Below are positions 1-10,155 of a stretch of DNA of 64,000 bases, one piece after another. Numbering within the stretch: the first letter of the stretch is position 1; each line of letters begins with the position of its first letter. The notes below the pieces were generated by a model. The model saw only the letters and a program-made list of their open reading frames with translations, made no database searches and had not been told where the DNA came from. Both the position numbers and the translations under genes were made by a program. Origin of the DNA: Novosphingobium sp. RL4 (GTDB lineage Bacteria; Pseudomonadota; Alphaproteobacteria; Sphingomonadales; Sphingomonadaceae). The stretch is taken from positions 3,250,001 through 3,314,000 of the forward strand of contig NZ_CP141944.1 in assembly GCF_035658495.1 (NCBI RefSeq). The letters run 5' to 3'.

Positions 1-158
1 GCGCCGTTGAGCGCTTTCTGATCTGCGCTGGGAAGCGCCTGCACCACGGGTCGCGAGACGACAGGAGCCTGCGCCTGTAGCGTCATCGGGAAAGCCAGCG
101 CAACACAGGCTGCCGTGCCGGCCAACCACTTGCTCGATACCCTCTGGCGCAGACGCAA
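1..158 (-). CDS. 5' part of a gene for a secreted protein (cut by window edge)
   Basis: Only the first 52 codons are present. The reading frame opens with TTG at 158, just after an in-frame TGA, with GAGAGG as a possible ribosome site. The residues form a clear signal peptide: Arg/Lys-rich start (RLRQRVSSKW), a hydrophobic core, then an Ala-Gln-Ala type cleavage region, followed by VVSRPVVQALPSADQKALN. From memory, sphingomonads often carry a SPOR/TPR-repeat periplasmic protein downstream of ftsZ with a similar mature start, but no such domain is visible here, so the function is open. It is co-directional with ftsZ and separated from it by two possible terminators. Confidence 0.5.
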   Translation of the reverse strand, partial: MRLRQRVSSKWLAGTAACVALAFPMTLQAQAPVVSRPVVQALPSADQKALNG

Positions 159-175
159 GACCCGGGAAACCTCTC

Positions 176-208
176 AAAAACGCGCAAGGCCCGGCTGGTG
201 GCGGGCCT
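176..208 (-). terminator. Stem-loop with nearby T run after the ftsZ unit
   Basis: A perfect 7-base stem (AGGCCCG at 187-193 with CGGGCCT at 202-208, 8-base loop). Read on the minus strand it is followed after six bases by five Ts (176-180). The T run is a little distant for a standard intrinsic terminator, and it also forms part of the leader of the gene starting at 158, so a leader structure is an alternative. Confidence 0.3.
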
Positions 209-273
209 GAACCTGTAACTGAACGGGGCAGCCTATGCCGCCCCTTTCCTGAACCCGAAGAGAATAAGCGGAA

Positions 274-312
274 AACGGCGGTTCGGACCGGCATGACACC
301 AGGCCGAACCGC
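274..312 (-). terminator. Probable terminator of the dcw cluster after ftsZ
   Basis: A perfect 9-base inverted repeat, GCGGTTCGG (278-286) with CCGAACCGC (304-312), lies 9 bases past the ftsZ stop. On the minus strand the stem is followed by CGTTTTCC. The 17-base loop is long, so it is plausible rather than ideal. Confidence 0.45.
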
Positions 313-320
313 TATATCGC

Positions 321-1886
321 TTACTGGTTGTTCTGACGTCCGAGGAAACGCGGAATGCTGATCGAACCGCCCTCGTCATCCTCTCCGGTCGGCTCGCTGG
401 AAGCGGCCTTGGGACGTGAAAGACTGGTCATGCGTTCGAACAGCGTGCTGCCGCCGGCGGGGCGGGCAGGCGCGGGCTCCACCGGACGCTGGCGAACCGG
501 CGGGACCGGAGCCTGGGCATCGGGAACGAGACCGCCGTTGAGCAACAGTTCGTCCTGCTGACGCTGCGGCGCCGGCTGAGCCTGTGCCGAGCCGAGATCA
601 AGCGGCTCCGAACGCTGGCCGTGCAAGCCGGAAAGGCTTGCGTAATTGTTCGATGTTTCCGGCTCGGCTTCTGCGCCGAATTCGTCACCGGCACCGAGTT
701 CCAGTTCGCCGAACGCCTGCGGAGCGGCTTCAGGAGCGGGGGTGGACAGTTCGAAAGGCTCGGACGCGGCCGGAGCCGAGGGCGTGAAAGCCACCGGAGC
801 CGGTGCTTCCACCGCCGCAGGCGCGGGCGCCGGGGCGGGAGCAGGACGCGAGACCATCGGCCGGACGCCGCGCGATGCACCTAGGTTGAGCGGGCGCGAG
901 GCGATTTCCGCCATCTCGGTCGTCTGCTCGATACCGGTGGCAACCACCGAGACGCGGATCTTGCCCTGGAGGTCCGGGTTGAAAGCCGAGCCCCAGATGA
1001 TGTTGGCATCGGGATCGACCAGCTCACGGATATGGTTCGCGGCCTCGTCGACTTCGAGCAGCTTCATGTCGTCGCCGCCGATGATCGAGATGATCACGCC
1101 CTTGGCACCCTGCATCGACACGCCGTCAAGCAACGGGTTCGCTATGGCGCGTTCAGCCGCTTCCAACGCGCGGTTCTGGCCTTCGCCCTCACCGGTGCCC
1201 ATCATCGCCTTGCCCATTTCGCCCATGACCGAGCGGACGTCCGCGAAGTCGAGGTTGATGAGGCCGGGCATGATCATGAGATCGGTGATCGAGCGCACGC
1301 CCTGCTGGAGCACTTCGTCGGCAAGCTGGAAAGCTTCCTTGAAAGTGGTCTCCGCCTTGGCGACCAGGAACAGGTTCTGGTTCGGAATGACGATCAGGGT
1401 ATCGACGTGCTTCTGAAGCTCCTCGATGCCCGAGTCCGCCGAACGCATGCGGCGCGTGCCTTCGAACATGAAGGGCTTGGACACCACGCCCACCGTCAGC
1501 ACGCCCTTGGCGCGCGCGGCCTGCGCGATGATCGGCGCGGCACCCGTGCCGGTGCCGCCGCCCATGCCGGCGGCGATGAAGACCATGTGAACGCCGTCAA
1601 GCAGACGTTCGATCTCTTCGATGGTTTCTTCCGCTGCCGCACGGCCCACTTCCGGACGCGCGCCGGCGCCGAGCCCCTGCGTGATCTCGGGCCCGAGCTG
1701 GATGCGGGTTTCGGCGATCGAATTGTTGAGCGCCTGGGCGTCGGTATTGGCGACGACGAAGTCCACACCCTCTATTTGGGCCTGGATCATGTTGGCGATG
1801 GCGTTGCCGCCCGCACCGCCTACGCCGATGACGACAATGCGCGGGCGAAGCTCTTCGATCGCCGGCGGTCCGATGTTGATGCTCAT
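321..1886 (-). CDS. ftsZ: Cell division GTPase FtsZ
   Basis: Tubulin-like GTPase that polymerises into the Z ring at midcell and recruits the divisome. The 521-residue product carries the tubulin signature GGGTGTG at 109-115, the N-terminal GGAGGNA nucleotide loop near 23-29, and the [12 protein letters not shown] segment of the GTPase domain. After about residue 320 comes a long Ala/Pro/Glu-rich linker, which explains why it is longer than the roughly 380-residue E. coli protein. The extreme C-terminus, IPRFLGRQ at 511-518, is the conserved peptide that binds FtsA and other membrane tethers. ATG is preceded by a good AGGAGA site. It is the last gene of the dcw cluster; the 169-base gap from ftsA contains a DnaA-box-like site and probably its own promoter. 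Confidence 0.98.
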   Translation of the reverse strand: MSINIGPPAIEELRPRIVVIGVGGAGGNAIANMIQAQIEGVDFVVANTDAQALNNSIAETRIQLGPEITQGLGAGARPEVGRAAAEETIEEIERLLDGVHMVFIAAGMGGGTGTGAAPIIAQAARAKGVLTVGVVSKPFMFEGTRRMRSADSGIEELQKHVDTLIVIPNQNLFLVAKAETTFKEAFQLADEVLQQGVRSITDLMIMPGLINLDFADVRSVMGEMGKAMMGTGEGEGQNRALEAAERAIANPLLDGVSMQGAKGVIISIIGGDDMKLLEVDEAANHIRELVDPDANIIWGSAFNPDLQGKIRVSVVATGIEQTTEMAEIASRPLNLGASRGVRPMVSRPAPAPAPAPAAVEAPAPVAFTPSAPAASEPFELSTPAPEAAPQAFGELELGAGDEFGAEAEPETSNNYASLSGLHGQRSEPLDLGSAQAQPAPQRQQDELLLNGGLVPDAQAPVPPVRQRPVEPAPARPAGGSTLFERMTSLSRPKAASSEPTGEDDEGGSISIPRFLGRQNNQ

Positions 1887-1978
1887 TTCGTTCTCCTGGC
1901 AGGCACGTGCGCGAAGAAATTTACCTTGACTAGCCTGATTGCACGCCTGCCTTCATCTAGGCAAAGCATGCGGCCCTG

Positions 1979-1987
1979 TTGTCCACA
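1979..1987 (+). promoter_or_regulatory. DnaA-box-like site in the ftsA-ftsZ gap
   Basis: TTGTCCACA differs from the consensus DnaA box TTATCCACA at one base. It lies 93 bases upstream of the ftsZ start, in the only sizeable gap of the cluster. DnaA is known to activate ftsZ in Caulobacter crescentus; a role here is inference, since one 8/9 match can occur by chance. Confidence 0.3.
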
Positions 1988-2055
1988 GCCGAAACCGCGA
2001 AATCCAGCCGATCGTGCCATCCCCGTCGCAAGGATTGCACGGCTGGGCAAAGTGC

Positions 2056-3336
2056 TCAAAAGTATTCCCTCAATGCTCTATAGACGCGATTGACCACACC
2101 GAGGCCGCTGTAACTCACTGAACCTTGTCTGTTCTTGCCGAAAGTACGAATGTCGATCGGGTCGGCCGCGGCATACAGGACAAGCCCGGCAAGCGTGGAA
2201 AAGCCCGGTTTGACGTGAGCTTCGGCCAGGCCGGACAGGTGCGGGACACGGCCGATACGGACCGGTTTTCCAAGTGCGGCCTGCGCATAGTCGGCAAGTC
2301 CCACAAGCTCGGCACCGCCACCGGTGAAGACCACCTGTTTGCCGCGCTGCGCGTTGAAGCGCATCAGCTTGAGCGCCTTGTTGATCTCTTCCATCAGGAT
2401 ACCGAGCTGGCCGGTAATGACGCCGATCAACTCGGCGCGCGGTATCCGGTTCTTGTCGTCGGCATGACGAGCGATCGGGCCGGTTCCCTCTTCGCCCGGA
2501 GCATTGACCGGGATCAGTTCGCGGTGATCGTGCGGGCTGGCGATGGCGGAACCGTTCACGCACTTGAGGCGCTCCGCCTGGAAACGGCGGATGCCGAAAG
2601 CCGAAGCCACGGCATCGGTGATGTCCGCCGAGCCCATCGGGATCGAGATCATGTCGATCAGCAGCCCGTGCGAATAGACCGCGACATTGGTAACTTCCGC
2701 GCCGAATTCAACAAGCGCCACGCCAAGGTCGCGCTCTTCCGGCGAAAGACAGGCCTGACCCGCCGCAATCGGCGAGCCGACCACCGCCTCGACTTCGAGG
2801 TGCGCGCACTGCACGGCCTCGGTCAGGTTCCTGATCGGGGCGCCTTCGGCCAGCATGATGTGGATGTCGACACCCAGCCGTTCGGCATGGAGCCCCTTGG
2901 GATTGCCAACGCCGTGCGCACCGTCGAGGCGATATTGCGCGGGCTGCGCATGGAGCACCATGCGTCCGTCCGGCTGGATCACCTCACGCGCCGAGATCAG
3001 GAGCTGGTCGATATCCTCCTGCTCGATGCGGCGACCGCCGATCTCGGCATCGAACTGGTCGATGCGGCTGGCGAGCCCTGCGCCCGAGCAGCCGATCCAG
3101 ACCTTGGAAACGCTGGTGTCGGCCATCTTTTCGGCGCGGTCGATGGCATCGCGCACCGCGTAAGTCGCCGCCGCCATGTCCGTGACGTAGCCGCGCTTGA
3201 TCCCCTGGGAGGCGCGGTGGCCTGAACCCAGCACGATCATGTCGCCCATCTCGGACATGCCCGCAACGATGGCGGAAATGCGGAAGGAACCGATATTGAC
3301 CGCACCGAATACGCGGGTGATGCGAGGTGGTGCCAT
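2056..3336 (-). CDS. ftsA: Cell division protein FtsA
   Basis: Actin-like ATPase that anchors FtsZ polymers to the inner membrane and recruits later division proteins. The 426-residue product has the usual layout: N-terminal FGAVNIGSFRISAIVA nucleotide-binding strand, the SHS2/1C region with GIKRGYVTD and SGAGLASR, an actin-like second half with VVFTGGGAELVGL (phosphate 2/adenosine region), and a C-terminal GVVNRVYRALREYF amphipathic segment expected to bind membrane. The ATG at 3336 overlaps the ftsQ TGA by one base (TGATG); a GTG codon immediately before it is also possible. Translational coupling with ftsQ is likely. Confidence 0.96.
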   Translation of the reverse strand: MAPPRITRVFGAVNIGSFRISAIVAGMSEMGDMIVLGSGHRASQGIKRGYVTDMAAATYAVRDAIDRAEKMADTSVSKVWIGCSGAGLASRIDQFDAEIGGRRIEQEDIDQLLISAREVIQPDGRMVLHAQPAQYRLDGAHGVGNPKGLHAERLGVDIHIMLAEGAPIRNLTEAVQCAHLEVEAVVGSPIAAGQACLSPEERDLGVALVEFGAEVTNVAVYSHGLLIDMISIPMGSADITDAVASAFGIRRFQAERLKCVNGSAIASPHDHRELIPVNAPGEEGTGPIARHADDKNRIPRAELIGVITGQLGILMEEINKALKLMRFNAQRGKQVVFTGGGAELVGLADYAQAALGKPVRIGRVPHLSGLAEAHVKPGFSTLAGLVLYAAADPIDIRTFGKNRQGSVSYSGLGVVNRVYRALREYF

Positions 3337-4298
3337 CACTGTTCCTCCGCTGCGGCGGCATCGCCGCTGGCTTCAACGCCGGTATGGGGGACTGCACCCG
3401 CCTTCATCGCCAATTCCTGTCCTTCGGCATCGGGAACCCGCAGATAGATGCGGTCCTTCGCCCGCATGTCGATTGCAGTGACCTTGCCGCCGATCAACCG
3501 GTTAGTGCCGTCCAGCCGCGCGAATGTCACCAGTGCGCCGGCGGATTCGTTGTCGCCCTCCGGCAGCGCCAGCACTTGTCCGGTCTGGAAAGTCAGGTTC
3601 CAGCGGCGGTTGCCGATCCACTCCGCCTCCTGAACCTTGGGCTGAAGCGCGGGCGCCGCTTCAAGCAGGTGCCCGAGCTGCGTAACCTGCTGACCCGCAC
3701 CGGGGCCGGAGACGATCAGCTTGCCCTTGGCATCCTTGCGGTTGATCGCCTCAAGCTCCTGCCCGGTCTCGTCGATCAGCACGAAGCGGTCAGCCTTGCG
3801 CAGGACGGCGTGCGGTTCGCGTTCGACGATGTCGATCACCAGCGTATCGGGAAGCTGCCGCGAAACACGCGCGTCCTTGACCCACGACAGGCCAAGCAGC
3901 TCGCCGCGCAGCCCGTCAAGGTCGACCTGGGTCATCGACCGGTCGCGCTCGGCCAGGGCCTTTTCGTAGACTTTCAGCTCGTTGAGGTTCTTCACGCCGC
4001 GCACTTCCACGCGCTTCACCTCGAACCCGGCATCTGCGGCAACTTGCGCAAACTGCTTGCCCGCAAGCATCGGCACGCCCGCCGCATTGGCGACGACCCA
4101 GACGAGCAAGCCCGCGCCGCCGAGTATGGCGACGAGGAAGATCTTGTGAAGCTGCTCCTCGGTGAAGGGCAGCCAGCTCATCACCGTGTCGACGGCCGTG
4201 CCGCTCGTCGCCTTGGCCTGGCGCACCTTGGCCTTGGTGTTCTGGGCCGCTGCGGCCTTTCGCGCTGTCTTCGGCTTGCGCCGGATCGTCTGGCTCAT
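3336..4298 (-). CDS. ftsQ: Cell division protein FtsQ
   Basis: Bitopic membrane protein linking cytoplasmic and periplasmic parts of the divisome. The 320 residues show a basic, Ala-rich cytoplasmic tail (RRKPKTARKAAAAQ), one transmembrane helix near 53-72 (KIFLVAILGGAGLLVWVVANA), then a POTRA domain containing VEVRGVKNLNE and the typical LSWVKDARVSRQLPDTLVIDIVERE strand pair, and the C-terminal beta domain with IDETG and KVTAIDMRAKDRIYLR. It overlaps ddlB by ATGA at its start and abuts ftsA at its end. Confidence 0.95.
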   Translation of the reverse strand: MSQTIRRKPKTARKAAAAQNTKAKVRQAKATSGTAVDTVMSWLPFTEEQLHKIFLVAILGGAGLLVWVVANAAGVPMLAGKQFAQVAADAGFEVKRVEVRGVKNLNELKVYEKALAERDRSMTQVDLDGLRGELLGLSWVKDARVSRQLPDTLVIDIVEREPHAVLRKADRFVLIDETGQELEAINRKDAKGKLIVSGPGAGQQVTQLGHLLEAAPALQPKVQEAEWIGNRRWNLTFQTGQVLALPEGDNESAGALVTFARLDGTNRLIGGKVTAIDMRAKDRIYLRVPDAEGQELAMKAGAVPHTGVEASGDAAAAEEQ

Positions 4299-5266
4299 TT
4301 GCCCCCCTTGGCGACCTTTCCGGCGTCGGCAAGCGCTTCGGCTATGATAGCCTCCACGAGATCGGGGTATTCCATGCCGCAGGCACGCGCCTGTTCGGGA
4401 ACGAGGCTGAGCGGGGTCATGCCCGGCTGGGTGTTGACCTCCAGCAGGAACAAGCCCTCGATACCCTGCGTGTCGTCCCAGCGGAAGTCGGCGCGGCTGG
4501 TGCCCTTGCAGCCGAGCAACTGGTGGGAGCGCAGTGCGAGATCCTTGCAGGCCGCCGTGATCTCATCAGGGATTTCCGCCGGGCAGACGTGTTCGGTCAT
4601 GCCGTCGGTATACTTGGCGTCGAAGTCATAGAAGCCAGACTTCGGCTTGAGTTCGGTGACCAGCAGAGCCCGTTCCCCTGTGTTCGGCCCGCCGATCACG
4701 GCGGTGGTCAGTTCGCGGCCACGGATGAACGGTTCGGCCAAAAGGCGGTCGAATTCCTGCCACGGCCCCTTGGCATCCGGCGCGATGGGATTGCCGTAGT
4801 TCCCCTCGGCGGTGACGATGGCCACGCCGACCGAGGACCCCTCGTTGACGGGCTTGAGTACATAGGGACGCGGCAGCGGATCGCGCTTGTGGATTTCCGC
4901 GCTCTCGACGATGCGGCCGCCGGGCATCGGAATGCCGTGGGGGACCAGCGCCTGCTTGGTCAGTTCCTTGTCGATGGCAATCACCGAAGTGGCGAGGCCG
5001 GAATGCGTGTAGGTGAGGCCCATCAGGTCCATCATGCCCTGCACCGTGCCGTCCTCGCCCGGCGCGCCGTGGAGCGCGTTGAACACGACATCCGGCTTCG
5101 CTTCCGACAGACGCAGCGCGACATCGCGGTCCATGTCGATACGGGTGACCTTGTGGCCCTTGGACTCGAGCGCCTTGGCCACGCCCTCGCCGCTCATCAG
5201 CGAGACCGGCCGTTCGTTCGACCAACCGCCCATCAGGACTGCGACGTGGAGTTTGGGGAGAGTCAC
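4295..5266 (-). CDS. ddlB: D-alanine--D-alanine ligase
   Basis: ATP-grasp enzyme joining two D-alanines for the peptidoglycan stem peptide. The 323-residue product begins [19 protein letters not shown] at a GTG that overlaps the murB stop (GTGA), which I prefer over a longer frame whose extra residues have no family resemblance. Visible family marks are LMGGWSNERPVSLMSG, HGAPGEDGTVQG, the ATP-binding YVLKPVNEGSSVGV stretch, and the Mg-binding LEVNTQPGMTPLSL end. The length matches Ddl enzymes (about 305-325). Confidence 0.97.
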   Translation of the reverse strand: MTLPKLHVAVLMGGWSNERPVSLMSGEGVAKALESKGHKVTRIDMDRDVALRLSEAKPDVVFNALHGAPGEDGTVQGMMDLMGLTYTHSGLATSVIAIDKELTKQALVPHGIPMPGGRIVESAEIHKRDPLPRPYVLKPVNEGSSVGVAIVTAEGNYGNPIAPDAKGPWQEFDRLLAEPFIRGRELTTAVIGGPNTGERALLVTELKPKSGFYDFDAKYTDGMTEHVCPAEIPDEITAACKDLALRSHQLLGCKGTSRADFRWDDTQGIEGLFLLEVNTQPGMTPLSLVPEQARACGMEYPDLVEAIIAEALADAGKVAKGGK

Positions 5267-6249
5267 TTCTGGATACCTACTCGTGCTTGGCCTGACGCGT
5301 CGGCGAACATGCCCACGCGCTGAATTTCCCATTCGAGCGCGACGCCCGACTTTTCCTTGACCCGGCGGCGGACTTCCTCGCCCAGGGCCTCGATATCGCT
5401 GCTGGTGGCGTCGGAGACGTTGAGCAGGAAGTTGGTGTGCTTCTCGCTCACTTGCGCGCCGCCGAGGGTCAGGCCGCGGCATCCTGCTTCGTCCACAAGC
5501 TGCCAGGCCTTGTGGCCTTCGGGGTTCTTGAAGGTCGAGCCACCGGTCTTGCTGCGCAGCGGCTGGCTGGCCTCGCGGCTGGCGGAAATGCGGTCCATCT
5601 CGGCCTGGATCGCTTCCGGTTCACCGGCACGGCCCTTGAAGCGCGCAGCGACAACGACGGCGCCTTCGGGGAGTTCGGAGTGGCGATAGGTATAGCCGAG
5701 ATCGACATTGCCGAGCGTGACCAGCGAACCGTCGCGCAGAACCACGTCGCAATCGACAAGCACGTCCTTGACCTCGCCGCCATAGGCGCCCCCGTTCATC
5801 CGCACGAAGCCGCCGACAGTGCCGGGGATCGAGCGCAGGAATTCGACGCCGGCAATACCGTTGTCCCGCGCAGTCGACGAGACGAGGATGCCACTGGCAC
5901 CGCCGCCACATTCCAGCGTCACGTTATCCACTTTCGTCACTTTGGCGAAAGGCTTGCCGAGGCGGATCACGACGCCGGGAACGCCGCCGTCGCGCACGAT
6001 CATGTTGGAGCCGAGGCCCAGCGCCATGACCGGCACCCAAGAAGGTAGATCACGCATAAATTTGCGAAGCGCATCAACGGAAACCGGCTCAAACAGAATT
6101 TCTGCTGGACCACCCGTTTTAAACCAAGTCCACGGCGCCAATGGAGCATTCACCGAGACTTTTCCGTTCGGCTCCGCAATGGTGAATGCTCCCTGTGCTA
6201 GAGAATATTCGAATGCGCCGGGGCTCACTTCGCGCTGTTTAGCAATCAC
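5263..6249 (-). CDS. murB: UDP-N-acetylenolpyruvoylglucosamine reductase MurB
   Basis: FAD-dependent reductase converting UDP-GlcNAc-enolpyruvate to UDP-MurNAc. The 328-residue product contains the FAD-binding [15 protein letters not shown] and [12 protein letters not shown] segments, [18 protein letters not shown], and the active-site GSTFKNPEG with HTNFLLN near the C-terminus, as in the short type MurB. The GTG at 6249 overlaps the murC stop as GTGA. The first 25 or so residues are less conserved, so a later in-frame GTG remains possible. Confidence 0.96.
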   Translation of the reverse strand: MIAKQREVSPGAFEYSLAQGAFTIAEPNGKVSVNAPLAPWTWFKTGGPAEILFEPVSVDALRKFMRDLPSWVPVMALGLGSNMIVRDGGVPGVVIRLGKPFAKVTKVDNVTLECGGGASGILVSSTARDNGIAGVEFLRSIPGTVGGFVRMNGGAYGGEVKDVLVDCDVVLRDGSLVTLGNVDLGYTYRHSELPEGAVVVAARFKGRAGEPEAIQAEMDRISASREASQPLRSKTGGSTFKNPEGHKAWQLVDEAGCRGLTLGGAQVSEKHTNFLLNVSDATSSDIEALGEEVRRRVKEKSGVALEWEIQRVGMFADASGQARVGIQK

Positions 6250-7667
6250 GCGGCCCTCCGCTTGGACACGGCATCGGCCAGACCTGCCGCCCACTTGGTG
6301 ATGTCACCTGCGCCGAGGCAGACGATCATGTCGCCCGGCTGGATCGAGGTTGCCAGCACATCGGCCAGTGCGTCGGGGCCAGCCACGACTTGCGCCGAGC
6401 GGTGCCCGCGCGCCTTCATGCCCGAGACCATGTGCTCGGAATCGACGCCTTCGATCGGCTGCTCGCCCGCTGCGTAGACCGGCGCGGCATAAACCACGTC
6501 GGCATCGTTGAAGGCGCCTTCGAAGTCTTCCATATGGTCACGCAGGCGCGTGAAGCGGTGCGGCTGGACCACGGCGATCACGCGATTGCGCACGCCTTCG
6601 CGCGCAGCGGCGAGCACGGCGCGTATCTCGACCGGATGGTGGCCATAGTCATCGATCACGGTGACGACACCGCCATCCACCTCGATTTCGCCGACCTTGG
6701 TGAAGCGGCGCTTCACGCCGCCGAATTTCGAGAAGCCGGTCTGGATGCACTCTTCCGAGCAACCCATCTCCACCGCGACGCCGACAGCGGCGAGCGCATT
6801 CTGGACGTTGTGGCGGCCCGGCATCGGCAGTTCGATGCCCTCGATCCTGCGGAACGAGCCGTCCCGCTGGCGCAGCGCCACGTCGAAGCGGTTGCCGCCG
6901 GGAATGGGCGTCACGTTCTCGCCCCGAATGTCGGCCTGAGCGGAGAAGCCGTAAGTCACCACGCGGCGGTCGCGGATCTTGGGGATGATCGCCTGCACTT
7001 CCGGGTGGTCGATGCAGAGCATCGCCGCGCCGTAGAAGGGCACGTTCTCGATGAATTCGACGAAGGAATCCTTCACCTTGTCGAACGAGCCGTAGTGATC
7101 GAGATGCTCGGGATCGATATTGGTGACGACGGCGATAGTCCCATCGAGGCGCAGGAACGAGCCGTCGCTCTCGTCGGCTTCCACCACCATCCAGTCCGAG
7201 GCGCCGAGGCGCGCGTTCGAACCGTAGGAATTGATGATGCCGCCGTTGATGACGGTGGGATCGACCCCGCCCGCATCGAGCAGCGCCGCAACCATGGACG
7301 TGGTCGTGGTCTTGCCGTGAGTGCCAGCCACCGCCACGGTGTTCTTGAGGCGCATCAGTTCGGCCAGCATCTCGGCGCGGCGGACCACGGGAATGCGGTT
7401 TTCGAGCGCATGGACAACTTCGGGATTATCGCGCTTCACGGCGGTCGAGGTGACGACCACGGCCACGCCTTCGACGTTCTCCGCCGACTGCCCGATCATG
7501 ACCTTGATCCCGCGCCCGCGCAGGCCCTCTACCACATAGCCCTCGGCGATGTCGGAGCCCTGCACCGAGTAGCCGAGGTTGTGCATCACTTCGGCGATGC
7601 CCGACATGCCGATGCCGCCGATGCCCACGAAGTGGATCGTGCCGATGTCAGTGCCGACGCCCCTCAC
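6246..7667 (-). CDS. murC: UDP-N-acetylmuramate--L-alanine ligase MurC
   Basis: First amino-acid-adding Mur ligase, ATP-dependent, attaching L-Ala to UDP-MurNAc. The 473-residue product has the N-terminal UDP-binding [15 protein letters not shown] loop, the ATP P-loop [10 protein letters not shown] at about 114-123, the central EADESDGSF metal and substrate region, and the [10 protein letters not shown] motif of the C-terminal domain. The GTG at 7667 overlaps the murG TGA (GTGA). A frame open far upstream of this start lies inside murG and was discarded because it lacks family resemblance there. Confidence 0.97.
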   Translation of the reverse strand: MRGVGTDIGTIHFVGIGGIGMSGIAEVMHNLGYSVQGSDIAEGYVVEGLRGRGIKVMIGQSAENVEGVAVVVTSTAVKRDNPEVVHALENRIPVVRRAEMLAELMRLKNTVAVAGTHGKTTTTSMVAALLDAGGVDPTVINGGIINSYGSNARLGASDWMVVEADESDGSFLRLDGTIAVVTNIDPEHLDHYGSFDKVKDSFVEFIENVPFYGAAMLCIDHPEVQAIIPKIRDRRVVTYGFSAQADIRGENVTPIPGGNRFDVALRQRDGSFRRIEGIELPMPGRHNVQNALAAVGVAVEMGCSEECIQTGFSKFGGVKRRFTKVGEIEVDGGVVTVIDDYGHHPVEIRAVLAAAREGVRNRVIAVVQPHRFTRLRDHMEDFEGAFNDADVVYAAPVYAAGEQPIEGVDSEHMVSGMKARGHRSAQVVAGPDALADVLATSIQPGDMIVCLGAGDITKWAAGLADAVSKRRAA

Positions 7668-8953
7668 TGCACGGATTCCTTGACCAGCTTGCTCTTGGCA
7701 AGGGCTTCGCCGCCCTTGGCGGGCATGGCCTTCTCCATTCGAATTACGTCCATTATCGGGGTGGCGCCGAAGCCTTCGACAAGATCGGCAAGATCGCTGG
7801 CGGCATTGGGATAGCCGCAGTTCCATGCGGCATGCGCGGCATTGGCCAGCGTTTCGGGATTCTGGGCGATGGCCTGGATCTGCAGGCAGACTTCCTTGGC
7901 CATCTTCTGGAACAGGTCGGCCTGCTCCTTCAGAAGCGCATTGCGCCGTTCGCCGCTGTAAGTGTCCGCATCCTCGGTGGTGATCGCCGGCTGGCGGATC
8001 ACACGCGCACCGCCCGCAGCCACGATCTCGCGCGCATTGGCGGTCTGGTGGTCGTCGGTTGCGTAAGGCAGCGGAATCAGGATCGCAGGACGGCCCACAT
8101 CGGTCAGTTCCGCGATGGTCGACGCGCCAGAGCGTCCGATGAACAAGTGCGCACCGGCAAGGCGCTCGGCCATGTCCTCGAAATAGGTCGCAAGTTCGGC
8201 CGGAATACCGTGGTTTACATAGCGCGCACGGACGCCTTCGATATCCTCGGCGCGGCACTGCTGGATGACCTGGAGGCGCGAACGCAAGGTGGGTGGCAGC
8301 ATCGCGAGAGCATCGGGCACGACTTGCGACAGCACGCGAGCGCCCTGGCTTCCGCCGGTCACGAGGATGCGCAGCAGGCTGTCCTCGCCGAATTCGGGGA
8401 ACGGCGCGTCACGCAGGGCCAGGACTTCGTCCCGCACCGGATTGCCGACCAGCGTCACCTTGTCCGAAAACCTGGGATCGAGCATGTCAACTTGCTCGAA
8501 AGCCGTGGCGATGGCGTTCACCTTGCCCGCAAAGTAACGGTTTACACGGCCCAGCACCGAATTCTGCTCATGCAGGATAGTCGGGATTTTAGCCGAGTTG
8601 GCAGCCAGCATGGTCGGCAGCGCTGGATAGCCGCCGAAGCCCACCACGGCGGTCGGTTCGAAACTTTCGAACAGGCGCAGCGCCATGGCGCGGCCGGAAA
8701 GAATGCCCTTGGCGCCCCTGAGCCAGTTCAGCGGGTTTTTCCCAGCGATCCGGCCCTGCGGCAGGACATGGGCAGGCAGATAGTCAGGCTTGCCCGGAAT
8801 CGCCGCGCCCCGCTCGTCCGTGATGAGCGCGACGTGATGCCCGCGCCGATCCAGTTCGGCGGCGAGCGCGAATGCGGGAATGAGGTGCCCGCCCGTCCCG
8901 CCCGCGGCAAGGACGTAGTGGCGGCTTACCGAGCCTTTTACGGCCGAACTCAT
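7664..8953 (-). CDS. murG: UDP-N-acetylglucosamine transferase MurG
   Basis: Membrane-associated GT28 glycosyltransferase adding GlcNAc to lipid I to give lipid II. The 429-residue product carries [16 protein letters not shown] near the N-terminus, the [13 protein letters not shown] acceptor loop, [12 protein letters not shown], and the donor-sugar site with [10 protein letters not shown] and [15 protein letters not shown]. It is somewhat longer than the usual 350-390 residues because of a C-terminal tail of about 40 residues rich in charged residues. The ATG at 8953 overlaps the ftsW stop (ATGA). Confidence 0.97.
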   Translation of the reverse strand: MSSAVKGSVSRHYVLAAGGTGGHLIPAFALAAELDRRGHHVALITDERGAAIPGKPDYLPAHVLPQGRIAGKNPLNWLRGAKGILSGRAMALRLFESFEPTAVVGFGGYPALPTMLAANSAKIPTILHEQNSVLGRVNRYFAGKVNAIATAFEQVDMLDPRFSDKVTLVGNPVRDEVLALRDAPFPEFGEDSLLRILVTGGSQGARVLSQVVPDALAMLPPTLRSRLQVIQQCRAEDIEGVRARYVNHGIPAELATYFEDMAERLAGAHLFIGRSGASTIAELTDVGRPAILIPLPYATDDHQTANAREIVAAGGARVIRQPAITTEDADTYSGERRNALLKEQADLFQKMAKEVCLQIQAIAQNPETLANAAHAAWNCGYPNAASDLADLVEGFGATPIMDVIRMEKAMPAKGGEALAKSKLVKESVQ

Positions 8954-10155
8954 GAAGAAAAGTCTCCAACGGCGCGAAGCGAGAACCTCTCGCGCTTGAT
9001 GAACGGATTGCGGCGCGTGATCGCCAGCAGCAGCCCCACCGTCATGCACATGGCCACCGTGGACGAACCGCCATAGCTGATCAGCGGCAGGGTCATGCCC
9101 TTGGAAGGGAAGAGTTGCAGGTTGACGAGGATGTTGATGAAGGCCTGCCCCCCGAACTGCGAGCCGATCCCGGCTGCCGCGAGTACCGTGAAAAGGTCTT
9201 CCTCGTCCACCAGGCGCAGCATCACGCGGGTCAGCAGCGCAAGATAGATCATAACGATGATGATGCAGGCGATCAGGCCGAATTCCTCACCGATCACCGA
9301 GAAGATATAGTCGGTATGGGCTTCGGGCAGCGCCATCTTCCTGATGCCCATCCAGAAACCCTGTCCGAACCATCCACCGTTGAGCAAGGTGCGCTGCGCG
9401 AGGTCCACCTGATCGAAGGCATTCCCGCCCGACAGGAAGGAATCGATGCGATTACGCCCGTTGTCATAGGTGAAGTACATCAGGACAAGGCCGCCGATGC
9501 CCACGCCCGCGAACATGCCGATGCGCTTGAGCTGGATACCGGCCAGCAGGATCATCACGAAGAACGTGCCTGAAAACAGCATGGTCGAACCGAAATCGGG
9601 CTGCGCCATCAGCAGCGCGCCCAGCAGGCCCATCAGGCAGAAGCAGATCGCAACCACCGGAATATGCGGATCACGCGCGCGCCACGAGAGGATCCAGGCC
9701 AGCAGGATCGGAAAGCCCGATCCCAGAAACTGCGAAGGCTGGATCGAGATCCCCAGCTTCAGCCAGCGCCGCGCGCCATTCACTTCGGAACCGACCACCG
9801 GGACCAGCACAAGCCCGACAAGCATGACGGCCGCGATGAGGATGCCGACCCGGCGCGCACTGTCCTTCGACAGGCTGGAAGCCCAGAACATCGCGCAAAG
9901 GCCCACGAACTGCCACCGCAGGTGCAGCCAGAAGAAGTGCAGCTGCGAAAGCTTCTCGTGCGCCGTCGAAAGGCGCCGCGCGCTCGCCGGAGAGCCCGCC
10001 GCCACCGCCACCGCGCCGATCCCCATCAGGATCAGCACCAGCGCAAGCACGCTGCGGTCGATCTCCTGCCACCAGATCGCGAGTTGCCCCCGGCGGTTGC
10101 GGTTGTAGCGTGTGTTCGCGGGAACCGCTCCGGTGCCGGGCGCGATCGTGGCCAT
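8950..10155 (-). CDS. ftsW: Septal peptidoglycan glycosyltransferase FtsW
   Basis: SEDS-family polytopic protein that polymerises lipid II at the septum together with FtsI. The 401 residues start with a basic tail (RYNRNRRGQ), followed by about ten hydrophobic helices. SEDS features seen are the GARRWLKLGISIQPSQF loop, WMGIRKMALPEAHTDYIFSVIGEEFG with the conserved Glu-His region, and the C-terminal PLISYGGSSTVAMC. The start overlaps the murD TGA by one base (TGATG). Confidence 0.96.
   Translation of the reverse strand: MATIAPGTGAVPANTRYNRNRRGQLAIWWQEIDRSVLALVLILMGIGAVAVAAGSPASARRLSTAHEKLSQLHFFWLHLRWQFVGLCAMFWASSLSKDSARRVGILIAAVMLVGLVLVPVVGSEVNGARRWLKLGISIQPSQFLGSGFPILLAWILSWRARDPHIPVVAICFCLMGLLGALLMAQPDFGSTMLFSGTFFVMILLAGIQLKRIGMFAGVGIGGLVLMYFTYDNGRNRIDSFLSGGNAFDQVDLAQRTLLNGGWFGQGFWMGIRKMALPEAHTDYIFSVIGEEFGLIACIIIVMIYLALLTRVMLRLVDEEDLFTVLAAAGIGSQFGGQAFINILVNLQLFPSKGMTLPLISYGGSSTVAMCMTVGLLLAITRRNPFIKRERFSLRAVGDFSS

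Noticed and set aside
1032-2093. 353-codon plus-strand open frame opposite ftsZ
   Set aside because: It is the antisense shadow of ftsZ in GC-rich DNA, with Arg/His/Asp-rich composition and no family motif.
6390-7814. 474-codon plus-strand open frame opposite murC
   Set aside because: Shadow of murC; composition is typical of a high-GC antisense frame and murC is unambiguous.
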